From positions 248,001-312,000 of the forward strand of contig JANFAH010000029.1 in assembly GCA_024663395.1 (NCBI GenBank): a DNA stretch of 64,000 nucleotides, written 5' to 3'. This DNA comes from Pisolithus tinctorius (taxonomy: Eukaryota > Basidiomycota > Agaricomycetes > Boletales > Pisolithaceae). The position numbers were made by a program, and so were the translations under genes. Positions within the stretch are counted from its first letter, which is position 1. The number at the start of each line of letters is the position of its first letter. Below the pieces are notes generated by a model. That model searched no databases. It worked only from the letters and a program-made list of their open reading frames with translations, and was not told the DNA's origin. This document shows, in pieces, positions 38,371-49,391 of the stretch.

Positions 38371-40112
38371 GTGCATGCCATAACATTTGATTCTGATGAA
38401 GAGGGCACCTTTTCAGTGAATGCCCTGGAGAAACTCAGCAATGAAGTCCCACTCCCTGAACTATTAAGCATGTCATCAGACAATGATGATGACAATCAAT
38501 GCTGCTTCATTGCTACTAATGACAACCAGTTCAGCGAAATGGAGGATGCAGATGATGAGGACTTACCCCAAGATGACACCACAAACCCTGTCCAACCAAC
38601 CAACACCTCCCCAGAATTCACGAACCTCATAAACAATAGCCCTATCAGCATGCCCATCATTGAGCTTTATGACTCTGGATCCACTCGACATATCTCCCCT
38701 TACAAGGAGAGATTCGAAGTGTTGACCAGCATACCACCCAGATTGTTCTCAGCTGCCAACAAACAGCTTTTCGACACCACGGCTATCAGGGAACTGGTCA
38801 TAGAAGTGCCAAATGGGTACAACATAACCAAACTACGACTCACCAAAGTACTGTACTCACCAGAGGTTGGATATACCCTTGTGTCTATCGGTCACCTTGA
38901 CCAGCTGGGTTACTCGATCACCTTTGCTGAAGGTGCTTGTACAATCAAAAACCAGACTGATGATGTCATTGGTTGCATTCCTAAATCCAAAGCTGGACTC
39001 TACTGTGTCGTCCACAGTGACAATCATGACAGTGTGAATGCAGTGGCTGAAACCATAACTATAATGGAACTCCATCATAGGATGGGACAAATCTCCCCAT
39101 CCATCATGCATAGCCTAGCTGAAAAGGGACTTGTGTCAGGTTTGAAGTTTGACTTATCAAAAGATGAACCAACCTTTTGTGAAGCCTGCATATATGTGAA
39201 GGCAACAAGAAAACCTGTTGTGAAGGAACGCACTGGAGAGCAAGCCCAAGAGTTTGTGGAGGAGGTGCATACCAACCTCTGGGGACCCACACCTGTGGAA
39301 ACTCTCAGTGGACAATGTTACTACATTACCTTCACTGATGACAAAACACGACTCACCTACATCCACCTCCTTTGCCAGAAAAGTGAAGCATTCATCATGT
39401 ACAAGAACTTCGAAGCCTTGTGTCACACTCAGCACAATGCTCACATAAAAATCCTTCACTCAGATCAAGGCAGCAAATATCTAGGAAAAGAATTCGTGAT
39501 GTATTTTAAAGTGGCCAGTACAAAGCAAAAACTCACTGTGCATGACACCCCACAGCATAATGGGATCACTGAGTGTCTCAACCACACCTTGTTAGAGAGA
39601 GTCTGTGCTATGTTGCACAAAAGCAGTTTGCCTCATGCCCTGTGGGGTGAGGCAGTACAGCACACCATCTGGTTGAAGAACAGGACTCCCACCAAAGCGC
39701 TTGATGGTGGAATGCCCCTCGAAGCCACTACTGGAAAGAAACCAGATCTTAGTTGAGTCTGTGTATGGGGCTCAAGTGTCTGGGTACAAGTCAAAGGCAG
39801 GACTGAACTTGGAGGGCATGTCATGGAGGGACAATGGATTGGGATCAACGATAACAGCCCCAATGACTGTCGCATATACTGGCCCAAAAGGAAGTCAGTC
39901 ACCATTGAGAGGAACATATATTGGAACCCCTCCTCAGCTGAGTCATTACCTTGCAAGGGGGAGGAAGAAGATGACAACTTACCAAACATGATGCTAATGC
40001 CTCCAGCTCCTGTCAAAGAGACAAAAGCAGTCCCAGCCTCTCCACAAACTACCCCAGCTCAACCAATGCCCTCACCACCTCCAGCTGATCCACCTGTTAC
40101 AAAGCAAATCTG
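38371..40112 (+). pseudogene. Copia 1 protease-integrase, disabled
   Basis: The long frame contains the aspartic protease active site ELYDSGSTRHI (near 38,665, intact DSG) and the pre-integrase HHCC zinc domain (MELHHRMGQ and CEACIYVKATRKP, 39,066-39,210). The integrase core keeps LHSDQGSKYLGKEF and PQHNGITECLN, but the first catalytic Asp is Asn (HTNLWGP, near 39,280). A TGA at about 39,754 (KPDLS-stop-VCVWG) interrupts what is otherwise a continuous frame through IYWPKRKSVTIERNIYW to the proline-rich linker. CGA to TGA explains it simply. Confidence 0.85.
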
Positions 40113-40409
40113 AAGGCCTAGCCAGCACCTCGTAGAAATCCTCACTGGCAAGGGAAGTACTAACTGTCATGGCACACCAGAGATACCTAAGGGAGTTCAG
40201 CTACCTACTGTTGTCAAAGAATGTTCCAACCCCATCAGACTTGAGGGGGAGGAAGAAGCCACTGCCCTACTTGCGTCCATTGTTGAAGACTCCAATGATG
40301 ATCTATGTTGCATTGACCTCGCTATGGCTATGGATGAGGTCACCACTGAGACCAAAGCCCTCGAGCCCAGTTCACTAGCTGAAGCCCACCATTGCCCTGA
40401 CTGGCCATG

Positions 40410-42838
40410 ATGGGAAGAAGGGATCAAAGAAGAGCTAAACATGCTGAACGATGCAGGCACCTGGGAATTTGTTGACTTACCTCCTGGTGCCAATGTTGTA
40501 GGTCCAAAGTGGGTTTTCTGCACTAAGAAGGATGCTGCTGGGAACGTTGTGCGATACAAAGCTAGACTTGTTGCCCAAGGCTTTTCACAGGTTGAAGGAG
40601 TCAACTACTTTGACATGTTTGCACCTGTAGCAACCCTCACATCCGTCCACATTGTACTTGCAATGGCCACTCGCTCCAATCTAGAACTCCATCAGATTGA
40701 CATCAAAGGGGCATATCTAAATGGCACACTCACCAACAATGAAATCATCTACATGTGCCAGCCTCCCAATTTCAAATCTGCCAATCATCCACACAAAGTC
40801 TGCCATTTTTGCAAAATGCTGTATGGCCTAAAGCAGAGCAGTTGCCACTGGTACCAAAGACTAGTGGAGATATTAGTAGACGAGCTAAAATTTACCCAAT
40901 GCTCCATTGACCAAGCTGTATACTTCCAACATCACAGCACTGGTGAGCTCATGATCATTGTTGTACACATCAATGACTGCACCATTGCCACAACACTCCT
41001 AAGTGAGATCAATGAGTTCAAAAGGGATATTGGAAAGTATGTTGAGATAACTGACCTTGGTGAGCTCCATTGGTTGCTTGGGATAGAGGTCACCAGAAAT
41101 CGAGATGAACACACTATGTCAAGTATGGGTTTACCCTCGGGTGACCAGGCTTCAAGACCAGGTGACAGGGGCCAAGTCCGAGTGGCCAAAGTCAAGGCCA
41201 GGAGACAGGGGCCAAGTCTGGTTGGACCGGAGTTAAGGCTAGAGGTCAGGGGCTAAGTCTGGAGGACCGGACTTAAGACCAGGAGTGTGGGAACAAGACT
41301 GGTAGTGTGGGCAACTGACCGGTCTTGGGGTGTGCACAGGGGGAAGCCAGTCTGGGGTTGGATCTACCTCCCTTGGTCTCAGCTTATGTGCTGTACCCTT
41401 ATGCAAGCCAGGGAGAGGTCCAGGACAGGGGCCAGGGATAGCTTAAGGCTTGGCCTTAGCTATAGAGTAGACTTGGGGTGTAGTACAGAGTTGAGGGTAA
41501 TACTAAATCGATATTCTGACTGAGGGTGCTATGAAGTATGTACAGGGGTTAAATACATGAGGCCAGTCCAGAGTAACAAACATGAAGCTGGACTTGTTGA
41601 TAAGCTATTAGAAAGATGATTAGTAAGAGGAGGACAGCCATAGTGGCTGTGCCAAGGCTAATAGCTAAAGTCCAGGTGACCCACATACTGGGGTCAGACA
41701 CAGGATTTGTACAGTAAGCAAAGTCAGATGAATGGGCTAGACTAAATATAGTACAAACAAAGGGAAACAGACCAGAGTTATGTCTGGGTGACCCAGACAT
41801 AGACCTGGGAGGACCAGGGTGGAGCAGCGCAAGGCCGGGAGGCTGAAATGGACCGGAGATAGGGGTAAAACACCGGACTTGAGTTATGCAGGCTGGAGTT
41901 GAGTTATCTAGGGCCAGGACTGGGTTTTCTAGGCTGGACCAGGACCAGAGTTGACCGGAGTTAGGGGCTAGGGGTCCGGACTGGACTGAGACCGAGTCCA
42001 AGAGTCATGGATATGACACACTATCTCACTGTGCCAGTGACCCTACATTGAATCAATCATATGCTGTTTCAGTTTCAATGAGTTGAAGCCCATATCAAAC
42101 CCCATGGAACCTAGTACAAAGCTTCACTCAGGTCAGTCACCCTCTACTGGCACTGAATATGCTGTGATGAAACACATACCATACCATGAAGCTGTTGGTT
42201 TGCTGATGTACACCTCACTTGGCACTTGTCCCAATATCTTGTACACCATGACCACTGTCTCTCATTTCTCTGGAAACACTGGAATTCCCCACTGGGAAGT
42301 GGTTAGAAGAATTTATCATTACCTTCTAGGAACCAAAGGCTTGAGGTTAACATATGGTGGAGCGCCTAATGTGCTTGTTGGATACACAGATGCAGACAGT
42401 AGCATGGCTGAGGACTGTAGAGTGGTCTCTGGGTACACATTCCTAATTGATGGCAGAGTGGTATCATGGTCTTCTAAATGACAGGAAATTGTCTCACTGT
42501 TGACAATGGAGAGTGAGTACATGGCAGCTACCCATGTGGCCAAGGAAGCCTTATGGCTTTGGTTGCTCATCAGAGAGCTATTTGGGCCACTTGTCGAGCT
42601 GACCACATTGTTCTCTGATAATCAATCTGCTATCATGCTCACAAAAGACCATCAGTACCACACATGCACCAAACATATCGACATACATTTTCATTTTATC
42701 TGCTGGGTTGTCAAGAATGGCAAGATCCATTTGATCTATTACCCAACTGCCAATATGATTGCCAATACCTTGACAAAAGCCTTGCCATCACTCAAAGTGA
42801 AACACTTCACCATCAAGCTCAGTCTACATCCAACTTGA
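40410..42838 (+). pseudogene. Copia 1 reverse transcriptase-RNase H, disabled and interrupted
   Basis: The RT begins at WEEGIKEELNMLNDAGTWEFV and includes VARLVAQGF-type KARLVAQGFSQVEGVNYF and HQIDIKGAYLNGTL. The catalytic pair reads HINDCT, where copia 2 has HIDDCT, so the first Asp is lost. At 41,117 a solo LTR interrupts the frame. RNase H resumes at 42,024 with KLHSGQSPSTGTEYA, GYTDADSSMAEDCRVVSGY, ESEYMAATHVAKEALWL and LFSDNQSAI, ending at 42,838. A TGA in WSSK-stop-QEI (about 42,479) is shared with copia 2. Confidence 0.85.
41117..42018 (+). mobile_element. Solo LTR in copia 1 RT region
   Basis: This 902-base insertion begins TGTCAAGTATGGG and ends GGATATGACA, with the 5-base duplication CACTA on each side (41,112-41,116 and 42,019-42,023). 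The uninterrupted sequence is visible in copia 2 at the matching site (near 45,515). It has no coding capacity. A segment near 41,515-41,570 (TTCTGACTGAGGG...GAAGTATGTACAGGG...TTAAATAC) resembles 57,040-57,085 of the solo LTR at 56,838-57,360, so the two belong to related families. The strand is arbitrary. Confidence 0.85.
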
Positions 42839-42845
42839 GGGGGAG

Positions 42846-43315
42846 TGTTAGATTTGGCAAGTTGTACATAGTCCTTTCCCAAATGTGTCTGCTCCAAGAC
42901 ATGAGAATTACTTTCTGTTTTAAGGTTTTCACACTTTACATTGTTATTAACTGTGCAATTAACTTTCCTGCCCTTGCACCTATTGTATTTGTTGTGTCTC
43001 GCACTTATGTGTGCATTTCTCATTACTTACAAAGAGTGTAGCATGTCTCGAACAGACCACCCTTGTCATGTAAATTGTGGATTCAACATCTGCAGGTTTC
43101 AGTATTGTAATACCTACAGTACTTAGTCTTGCACAGTAGGTTCATCACCTCAGATGTTGTTGCTACTCACGCGTGACTGAGGTGAGCATGCACACTTAAC
43201 CCTCTTCTTTACTTTACTTATCCTCGTGCCTAGTATACTTTGTATAAGGTGAATATTAAGATGTTGTTGCTACTTGTGTGCAACTGAGTATACTTTGTAA
43301 AAGATATATCTGTCA
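42846..43315 (+). repeat. 3' LTR of copia 1
   Basis: This 470-base LTR begins TGTTAGATTTGGCAAG after the purine tract GAGGGGGAG (42,837-42,845) and ends ATATATCTGTCA, followed by the GAGGG duplication. Compared with the 5' LTR it has lost many CG sites to TG or CA. Confidence 0.9.
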
Positions 43316-43320
43316 GAGGG

Positions 43321-44002
43321 TGATAGGAGGAACATGAGAATGAGAAATGAGCATGCATATCTCAGATGGACATACTTGCCCACAAATATCTACATAGCAT
43401 TGGTAGCACACTTGGATAATGAAAGAAGACATATGATGCAACTGAATCCCAGCAAGATTGCATTTGCTGCAAGGATGATGGTGACCAAATATCTCGGTCT
43501 GATAGGATGAATCCAAGCACCCGGAGAAGGTATCGCAATACTGATATCCACATTGCTTGTTGTTGAGTCCCCTATGTATTACTAGTTCAATAATCTACAC
43601 CATCCCTACATATAACTACTCTGGAGCTGACACAACTGTGATTGATGTGAGTATGTGAGTACTTCAGTTGGTTATCCTGCAGCTAGTCAATAATGGCACA
43701 ACAGTTTGCAACGTGTCCACAGCATTTCTGCGTGTTTATTGCAACTTCAAGCCTTTTCCTGTTATTACAACTTAGACCACATGTTATTGGGTTACATGCG
43801 AACACTGTTGGAGTCTGGAAAGTGGAAGAAATGATGGAGCAAAGAATGAGGAATTGGCATGATGCACATAACTGTATACAAGAGACACCTCACTTCGCTC
43901 TGGCAGTGGAGCCTTGAGAGGAGATCTTATGTGTAATGCAGATCACATGCAGTTATAATTTAGTAGGGATTTGTATTTACACCAATGTTATTACAGGTGT
44001 GG
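43321..44002 (-). other. Helitron-proximal region with a short Cys-rich frame
   Basis: This lies between the copia 1 target duplication and the end of the Helitron helicase remnant, so it is probably the 3' part of that Helitron. On the minus strand, about 43,569-43,321, a short open stretch reads KQCGYQYCDTFSGC, then HHHPCSKCNLAG and VCYQCYVDICGQVC, a pattern of paired cysteines that could bind zinc. There is no start codon of its own and its frame ends only inside the LTR, so I do not call a gene. The stretch 43,570-44,002 shows nothing recognisable. Confidence 0.35.
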
Positions 44003-44228
44003 CTAGATGAGAATTTTGTGGTACATCATGTTCAAGGTGGTATTGTCACCTTTGGGTAGTAGCACACAGGCATGAGACTGGTGGCAGATGTGGGACAATG
44101 CAGTGTATAATTGTCCATGGGAAAAGACAGGACAGGTGAGGTCAATGCTGACAGCATCTAATGTAAGTCCTTGGCAGCTGTTGAATGTGGTGGCATATGC
44201 AGGAGCAAGGGGAAACTAGTGGTGAAGG
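44003..44228 (-). pseudogene. Helitron PIF1-like helicase, C-terminal fragment
   Basis: Minus-strand sequence reads FPLAPAYATTFNSCQGLTL, then DAVSIDLTCPVFSHGQLYTA, a degenerate ALSRVRHRSHA-like stretch, and LLPKGDNTTLNMMYHKILI followed by a stop at 44,003. This is the end of a PIF1-type helicase as found in Helitron Rep-Hel proteins. FNSCQGLTLDAV corresponds to motif V, and FSHGQLYTALS to motif VI, with the motif VI arginines lost. The upstream part continues on the far side of copia 2 at 52,897-52,975, so copia 2 landed in this gene. A stop (TAG) precedes FPLAP. Confidence 0.8.
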
Positions 44229-44695
44229 TCACAGATAAATCTATATGAAGTATACTCAGTCACACATGAGTAGCAACAATGTCTTAATATTCACCTATAT
44301 GAAGTATACTAGGCACAAGGATAAGTAAAGTAAAGAAGAGGGTTAAGTGTGCATGCTTACCTCAGTTGCATGTGAGTAGTGACAATGTCTGAGGTGACAA
44401 ACCTACTGTGCGAGACTAAGTACTGTAGGTATTACAATACTGAAACCTGCAGATGTTGAATCTGCAATTTACATGACAAGGGTGGTCTGTTTGAGATGCG
44501 CTACATTCTTTGTAAGTAATGAGAAATGCACACATAAGTGTGAGACACAATGAATACAATAGGCACAAGGGTGCAAAAGTTAATCGCATGGTTAATAGTA
44601 ATGTAAAGTGTGAAAACCTTAAAACAGAAAGTAATTCTCATGTCTCGGAGCAGACGCATTTGGAAAGGACTATGTACAACTTGCCAAATCTAACA
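44229..44695 (-). repeat. 3' LTR of copia 2
   Basis: This 467-base LTR is preceded on the minus strand by a GAGGGGGAG-type purine tract (44,696-44,704). Its outer edge abuts GAAGG, and its sequence matches the two pieces of the 5' LTR. Confidence 0.9.
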
Positions 44696-44702
44696 CTCCC
44701 CC

Positions 44703-46590
44703 TCAAGTTGGACATAGACTGAGCTTGATGGCGAAGTGTTTCACTTTGGGTGATGGCAAGGCTTTCATCAAGGTATTGGCAATCATATTGGCGGTTGGGC
44801 AATAGATCAAACAGATCTTGCCATTCTCAATGACCCAGCAGATAAAATGAAAATGTATGTCAATGTGTTTGGTGTGTGCATGGTACTGATGGTCTTTCAT
44901 GAGCACAATAGCAGATTGATTATTGGAGAACAACATGGTCAGCTCAACGAGTGGCCCAAATAGCTCTCCAATGAGTGACTGAAGCCATAAGGCTTCCTTG
45001 GCCACATGGGTAGCTGCCACATACTTGCTCTCTGTTGTCAACAGCAAGACGATTTCCTGTCATTTAGAAGACCATGATACCACTCCACCATCAATTAGGA
45101 ATGCATACCCAGAGACTGCTCTACAGTCCTCAGCCATGCTACCATCTGCATCTGCATATCCAATGAGTGCATTAGATACTCTGCCATACATCAACTTCAA
45201 ACCTTTGGTTCCAAGAAGATAATGGTGAATTCTTCTGACTGTGTCCCAGTGGGGCATCCCAGGGTTTCCAGAGAAGCAAGAGACAGTGGTCATGGCATAT
45301 GAGATGTTGGGATGAGTACCAAGTGAAGCATACATCAATGAACCAACAGCTTTGTGGTACAGTATGTGTTTCATCGCAGCATATTCAGCACTGGTAGAGG
45401 GTGACTGACCTGAGTGAAGCTTGGTACTAGGCTCCATGGGATTCAACATGGGCTTGAGCTTGTCGAAGCTGAAACGATGGATAATCGACTCTATGTAGGG
45501 GTGCTGGCATAGTGATATGGAACATTCATCTCTATTTCTCATTACTTCTATCCCAAGCAACCAGTGGAGCTCGCCAAGGTCAGTGATCTTGATGTGCTTC
45601 CTAATGTCTACTTTAAACTCCTCGATTTCACTTAGAAGTGTTGCAGCAATGGTGCAGTCATCAATGTGTATGACAATGATCATGAGCTCACCAGGGGTAT
45701 GGTGTCAGAAGTATACAGCTTGGTTGACAGAGCATTGGGTAAATTTTAGCTCATCTACTAATATCTCCACTAATCTTTGGTACCAGTGATGGCTGCTCTG
45801 CTTTAGGCTGTACAGCATCTTGTGGAGATGACAGACTTTCCGCGGATGGTCAACAGATTCGAAACCAGGGGGCTGGCACATGTAGATTACTTCATTGTCA
45901 GTGAGCATGCCATTTAGGTATGCTCCCTTGATATCAATCTGATGGAGCTCTAGATCAAAGTGAGCAGCCATCACAAGCACAACATGGATTGATGCAAGTG
46001 TTGCCACTGGTCCAAATGTGTTGAAGTAATCAACACCTTCAACCTGCAAAAAACCTTGGGCTACATGCCTGGCTTTGTGTCACACAACGTTTCCAGCAGT
46101 GTCTTTCTTAGCATGGAAAACCCATTTGGAACCTACAACATTGGCACCAGGAGGTAAGTCAACAAGTTCCCAGGTGCCTGCATCTTTCAACGTTTTCAAC
46201 TCTTCTTTGATCCCTTCTTCCCATCATGGCCAGTCTGGACAACGACAAGCTTCAGCTAGTGAACTGGGCTTGAGGGCTTCAGTCTCAGCAGTGATCTTGT
46301 CCATGGCCATAGTGAGGTCAATGTGACATAGGTTGTCATCTGAGTCTTCAATGATAGACACAAGTAGGGCTGTGGCCTCTTCCTCCCCCTCAGGCCTGAC
46401 AGGGTTGGGACATTCTTCAACAACAGTAGGTAGCTGAACTCCTTTAAGTATTTCTGGTGTATTGTGACGGTTGGTACTTCTTCTTCTGGCAAGAATTTCT
46501 GCGAGACATTGGCTGGGTTTTGGGATTCATTTCGTGACAGGTGGTTTGGCTGGAGGTGATGGAGGCACAGATTGAGCTGGGGTGATTAGT
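44703..46590 (-). pseudogene. Copia 2 reverse transcriptase-RNase H
   Basis: From the linker, the frame continues into RT with VEGVDYFNTFGPVATLAS, HQIDIKGAYLNGML and an intact catalytic HIDDCTIAATLL (near 45,660), then LGELHWLLGIEVMRNRDE, KLHSGQSPSTSAEYA, GYADADGSMAEDCRAVSGY and KYVAATHVAKEALWLQSL, ending at 44,703. The RNase H Asp in LFSNNQSAI is Asn. Stops interrupt at WSSK-stop-QEI (about 45,060) and near 45,705 and 46,050. Confidence 0.85.
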
Positions 46591-48390
46591 GGAGGTGATG
46601 GAGCTACGGCAGTCTCTGTGATGGGAGCTGTAGATGTTAGCATTGTGTTCAGTAAGTAGTTGTCTTCTTCCTCCCCCTTGCGAGGTAACAGCTCAGCTGA
46701 GGAGGGGTTCCAGTAGATGTTCCTCTCCATGGTTACAGACTTCTTCTTGGGCCAGTACACCCGACAGCTGTTGGGGCTATTATCATCAATTCCAACCCAT
46801 CAGCCTTCAGTGATGCATTCTCCGAGCTTACTACCACCCTCAATCCATACCCAGATGCTCAAGCCCCATGCATGGGCTTGACTTAGGTCTGGTTTCTTTC
46901 CAGTCACAGCTTCGAGGGGTGTTCTGCCATTGAGTGCCTTAGTAGGTGTTCTATTCTTTAGCCAGATGGCATGATGTACTGCTTCACCCCAAAGGGAGCG
47001 AGGCAAGCTGCTTTTGTGCAACATAGCATGGACTTTCTCCAGTAGGGTGCAGTTCAGTCATTCAGCGATCCCATTATGCTGTGGGGTGTTGTGCATGGTA
47101 AGTTTTTGCTTTGTACCAGCTGCCTTTAAGTATATTACAAATTCCTTTCCTAGGTACTTGCCACCTTGATTGGAGTGGAGGACTTTTATGCAAGCATCAT
47201 GTTGGGTGTGACATATGGCTTTGAACTCTTTGTAGGTGGTGAAGGCCTCACTCTTCTGGCAAAGAAGGTGGATGTAGGTGAGTTGCATCTTGTCATCAGT
47301 GAAGGTGATGTAGTAACATCATCCACTGAGCATTTCCACAGGCACAGGGCCCCAGAGGTCAGTGTGTACCTCTTCTGTGAACTCTCAGGCTCGCTCTCTG
47401 GTGTGTTCCTTCACGACAGGTTTCCTCGTTGCCTTCACATATATGCAGGCTTCACAGAAGGTTGGTTTGTCTTTTGACAAGTCAAACTTTAGACCTGACA
47501 TGAGTCCATTTTCAGCTAGGTGATGCACAACAGATGGGGAGATATGTCCCATCCTACAGTGAAGTTCCATCACAGTTATCGTTTCGGCTGCTATGTTTGC
47601 ACTGTTGTGATCATCATTGTGGACAATGTGATAGAGCCCAGCTTTAGACTTAGGGATGCGACCAACAACATCATCAGCAGGGTTCCTGATGGTACAGGTG
47701 CCTTCAGCGAAGGTGACAGAGTAGCCTAGCTGGTCAAGGCAGCCAACAGACACAAGGGTGTATCCAACCTTGGGTGAGTATAGCACTTTGGTGAGTTGCA
47801 GTTTAGTTACATCATACCCATTCAGCACCTCTATGACTAACTCCCCCATAGCTGTAGTGTTGAAGAGTTGTTTGTTGGCAGCTGAGAATGACTTGGGTGG
47901 TATTGTCACCAACATCTCAAACTTCTCCTTGTAAGGGGAGATGTGTCGAGTGGATCCAGAACCATAGAGTTCAATGACAGGTGCACTGATGGGGCTGTCA
48001 TTTATGAGGTTTGGAAACTCTGGGGAGGTGTTAGTGGGCTCAACATGATTTGAAGCATTGCTGTGGGGTGAGTGCTCATCATCCACATCCCCCATCTCGC
48101 TGAACCAGTCATCATCAGTAGCAATGAAGCAGTGTCAATTGTCATCATCATCGTCTGATGACACACTTAACAGCTCAGGGAGCAGGACTTCATCATCAAG
48201 TTCCTCCAGGGCATGCACTGAAAAGGCACCCTCTTCATCAGAATAAAATGTTACAGCATGTGCAGATCCCTTTGCAATGGCAGGTGGAGTTTCCTTCTTT
48301 TTATCAGGGTCAGGACATTGAGCTTTGTAGTGGTCCCTTGAGCCACAGTTCCAGCAGGGTCCTTGTGAGCAAGCATACCCTCTTGAACTT
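46591..48390 (-). pseudogene. Copia 2 zinc knuckle, protease and integrase, disabled
   Basis: The region holds a zinc knuckle of the CWNCGSxxHYKAQC type (near 48,340) and a protease site reading ELYGSGSTRHI (near 47,970), where catalytic Asp is replaced by Gly. The HHCC domain (MELHCRMGHISPS, CEACIYVKATRKP) and integrase follow. The first integrase Asp is intact (VHTDLWGP, near 47,370) but the second is Asn (LHSNQGGKYLGKEF, near 47,170), and a TGA lies just after EMLSG (near 47,325). PQHNGIAE keeps the Glu. Confidence 0.85.
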
Positions 48391-49175
48391 CCCCCTCATC
48401 CACTGTTCCTGCCATTTCCTTGCCCCTGACTGGAGTAGTTCCTGGGGGTCACAGTCAAGGCCTTGTCACCATCATGAGCCTTCTGTTTCACTCATGAGTT
48501 ACGAGTCTCTTTACATCCTTGCTGTTCTGACTCTTCAATAATCAGGGAGATGAGGATATCGGGATCAATGGTTTGTGTTGGGCTGTACAGGTGGGTGGTT
48601 GCTAGCTGTCCAGATGCAAAGCTAATGAGGTACTTAGGCAGTGACTGGATGATGGTCAAATGGTAATCCTTTTCTTCGATCTGTATGCTGATGGCAGCTA
48701 ACTCATCTCTCTTTGTACACAGATCATCCAAGAACTGGTGGACATCACTGTTGACAGGGCACTGCAAGTTCAAAAACTTGGTGCGAAGGTTGGTCTGTGC
48801 ATAAGTACCCTTTTCCATGTACTCACGAACAATCTCATACCACATAGCCACGATGCTATTAAGGCTATGCACCTGAAGGGCAGTGGAATCGGGGATCCAT
48901 TGGGTAAGTAAATGTTTTGCCATATTTTCACTTTTCTGCCACTTAGCAAGTTCATCAGTGTCTGGAGGGACTACAGTTACAAATCCATCTTGATTGGTAG
49001 AGGTCATGCCAACAGGGGAAAGGGAGGTGCCATCAAAATGGGACCATAGTTCTTTGGCTTTGACGGTGGTCTGGAAGCAAAGGGAAAAGATCACCCAGTT
49101 CACGCCTTTGATGTTGAGCTTCAGAATGTTGCCTGGGAGCATGTTGGTGGTGACAGGGATAGAGGTGGTCATCAA
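48391..49175 (-). pseudogene. Copia 2 gag
   Basis: Gag starts MTTSIPVTTNMLPGN near 49,172 and reads without break through KAKELWSHFDGTSLSPVG, WQKSENMAKHLLTQWIPDS, LQCPVNSDVHQFLDDLC and LIIEESEQQGCKETRNS to a stop at 48,492. At its 5' end it is better preserved than copia 1 gag, and it shows the frame that copia 1 lost by a single-base deletion. The stretch between this stop and the zinc knuckle is frame-damaged. Confidence 0.85.
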
Positions 49176-49240
49176 GAACTTGATTTGGCAGCAAGAATAT
49201 CAAAACAAAGGTGAGACATTTGTAGGCTATTAGAGCTCAG

Positions 49241-49251
49241 GGCTCATAACC
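49241..49251 (-). promoter_or_regulatory. Copia 2 primer binding site, half-tRNA type
   Basis: On the minus strand GGTTATGAGCC directly follows the 5' LTR, as in copia 1. It is complementary to the anticodon stem-loop of initiator tRNA-Met. Confidence 0.75.
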
Positions 49252-49391
49252 TCACAGATAAATCTATACAAAGTATACTCAGTCACATGCAAGTAGTGAC
49301 AACATCTTAATATTCACCTATATGAAGTATACTAGGCATGAGGATAAGTAAAGTAAAGAAGAGGGTTAAGTGTGCATGCTCACCTCAGTCA

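Larger units (their letters stand above)
30992..43315 (+). mobile_element. Ty1/copia LTR retrotransposon, element 1 (nested insertions)
   Basis: This is a complete but disabled copia element flanked by the 5-base target duplication GAGGG (30,987-30,991 and 43,316-43,320). The 5' LTR is 30,992-31,025 plus 36,946-37,383 (472 bases), and the 3' LTR is 42,846-43,315 (470 bases). Both begin TGTTAGATTTGGCAAG and end ATATATCTGTCA. The primer binding site follows at 37,384, and a purine tract GAGGGGGAG precedes the 3' LTR. Two later insertions interrupt it: a KDZ-type DNA transposon in the 5' LTR (31,026-36,937) and a solo LTR (41,117-42,018). Gag and pol carry stops and frameshifts, so it cannot move by itself. 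Confidence 0.9.

Noticed and set aside
40932..41256. Open frame extending copia 1 RT into the solo LTR (GLPSGDQASRP...)
   Set aside because: The extension past 41,116 is LTR sequence bounded by a CACTA duplication and not part of pol.
37441..49240. Possibility that the two copia elements and the DNA between them form one large inverted repeat
   Set aside because: They are in opposite orientation but have different target duplications (GAGGG and GAAGG) and separate flanks, so they are two independent insertions.
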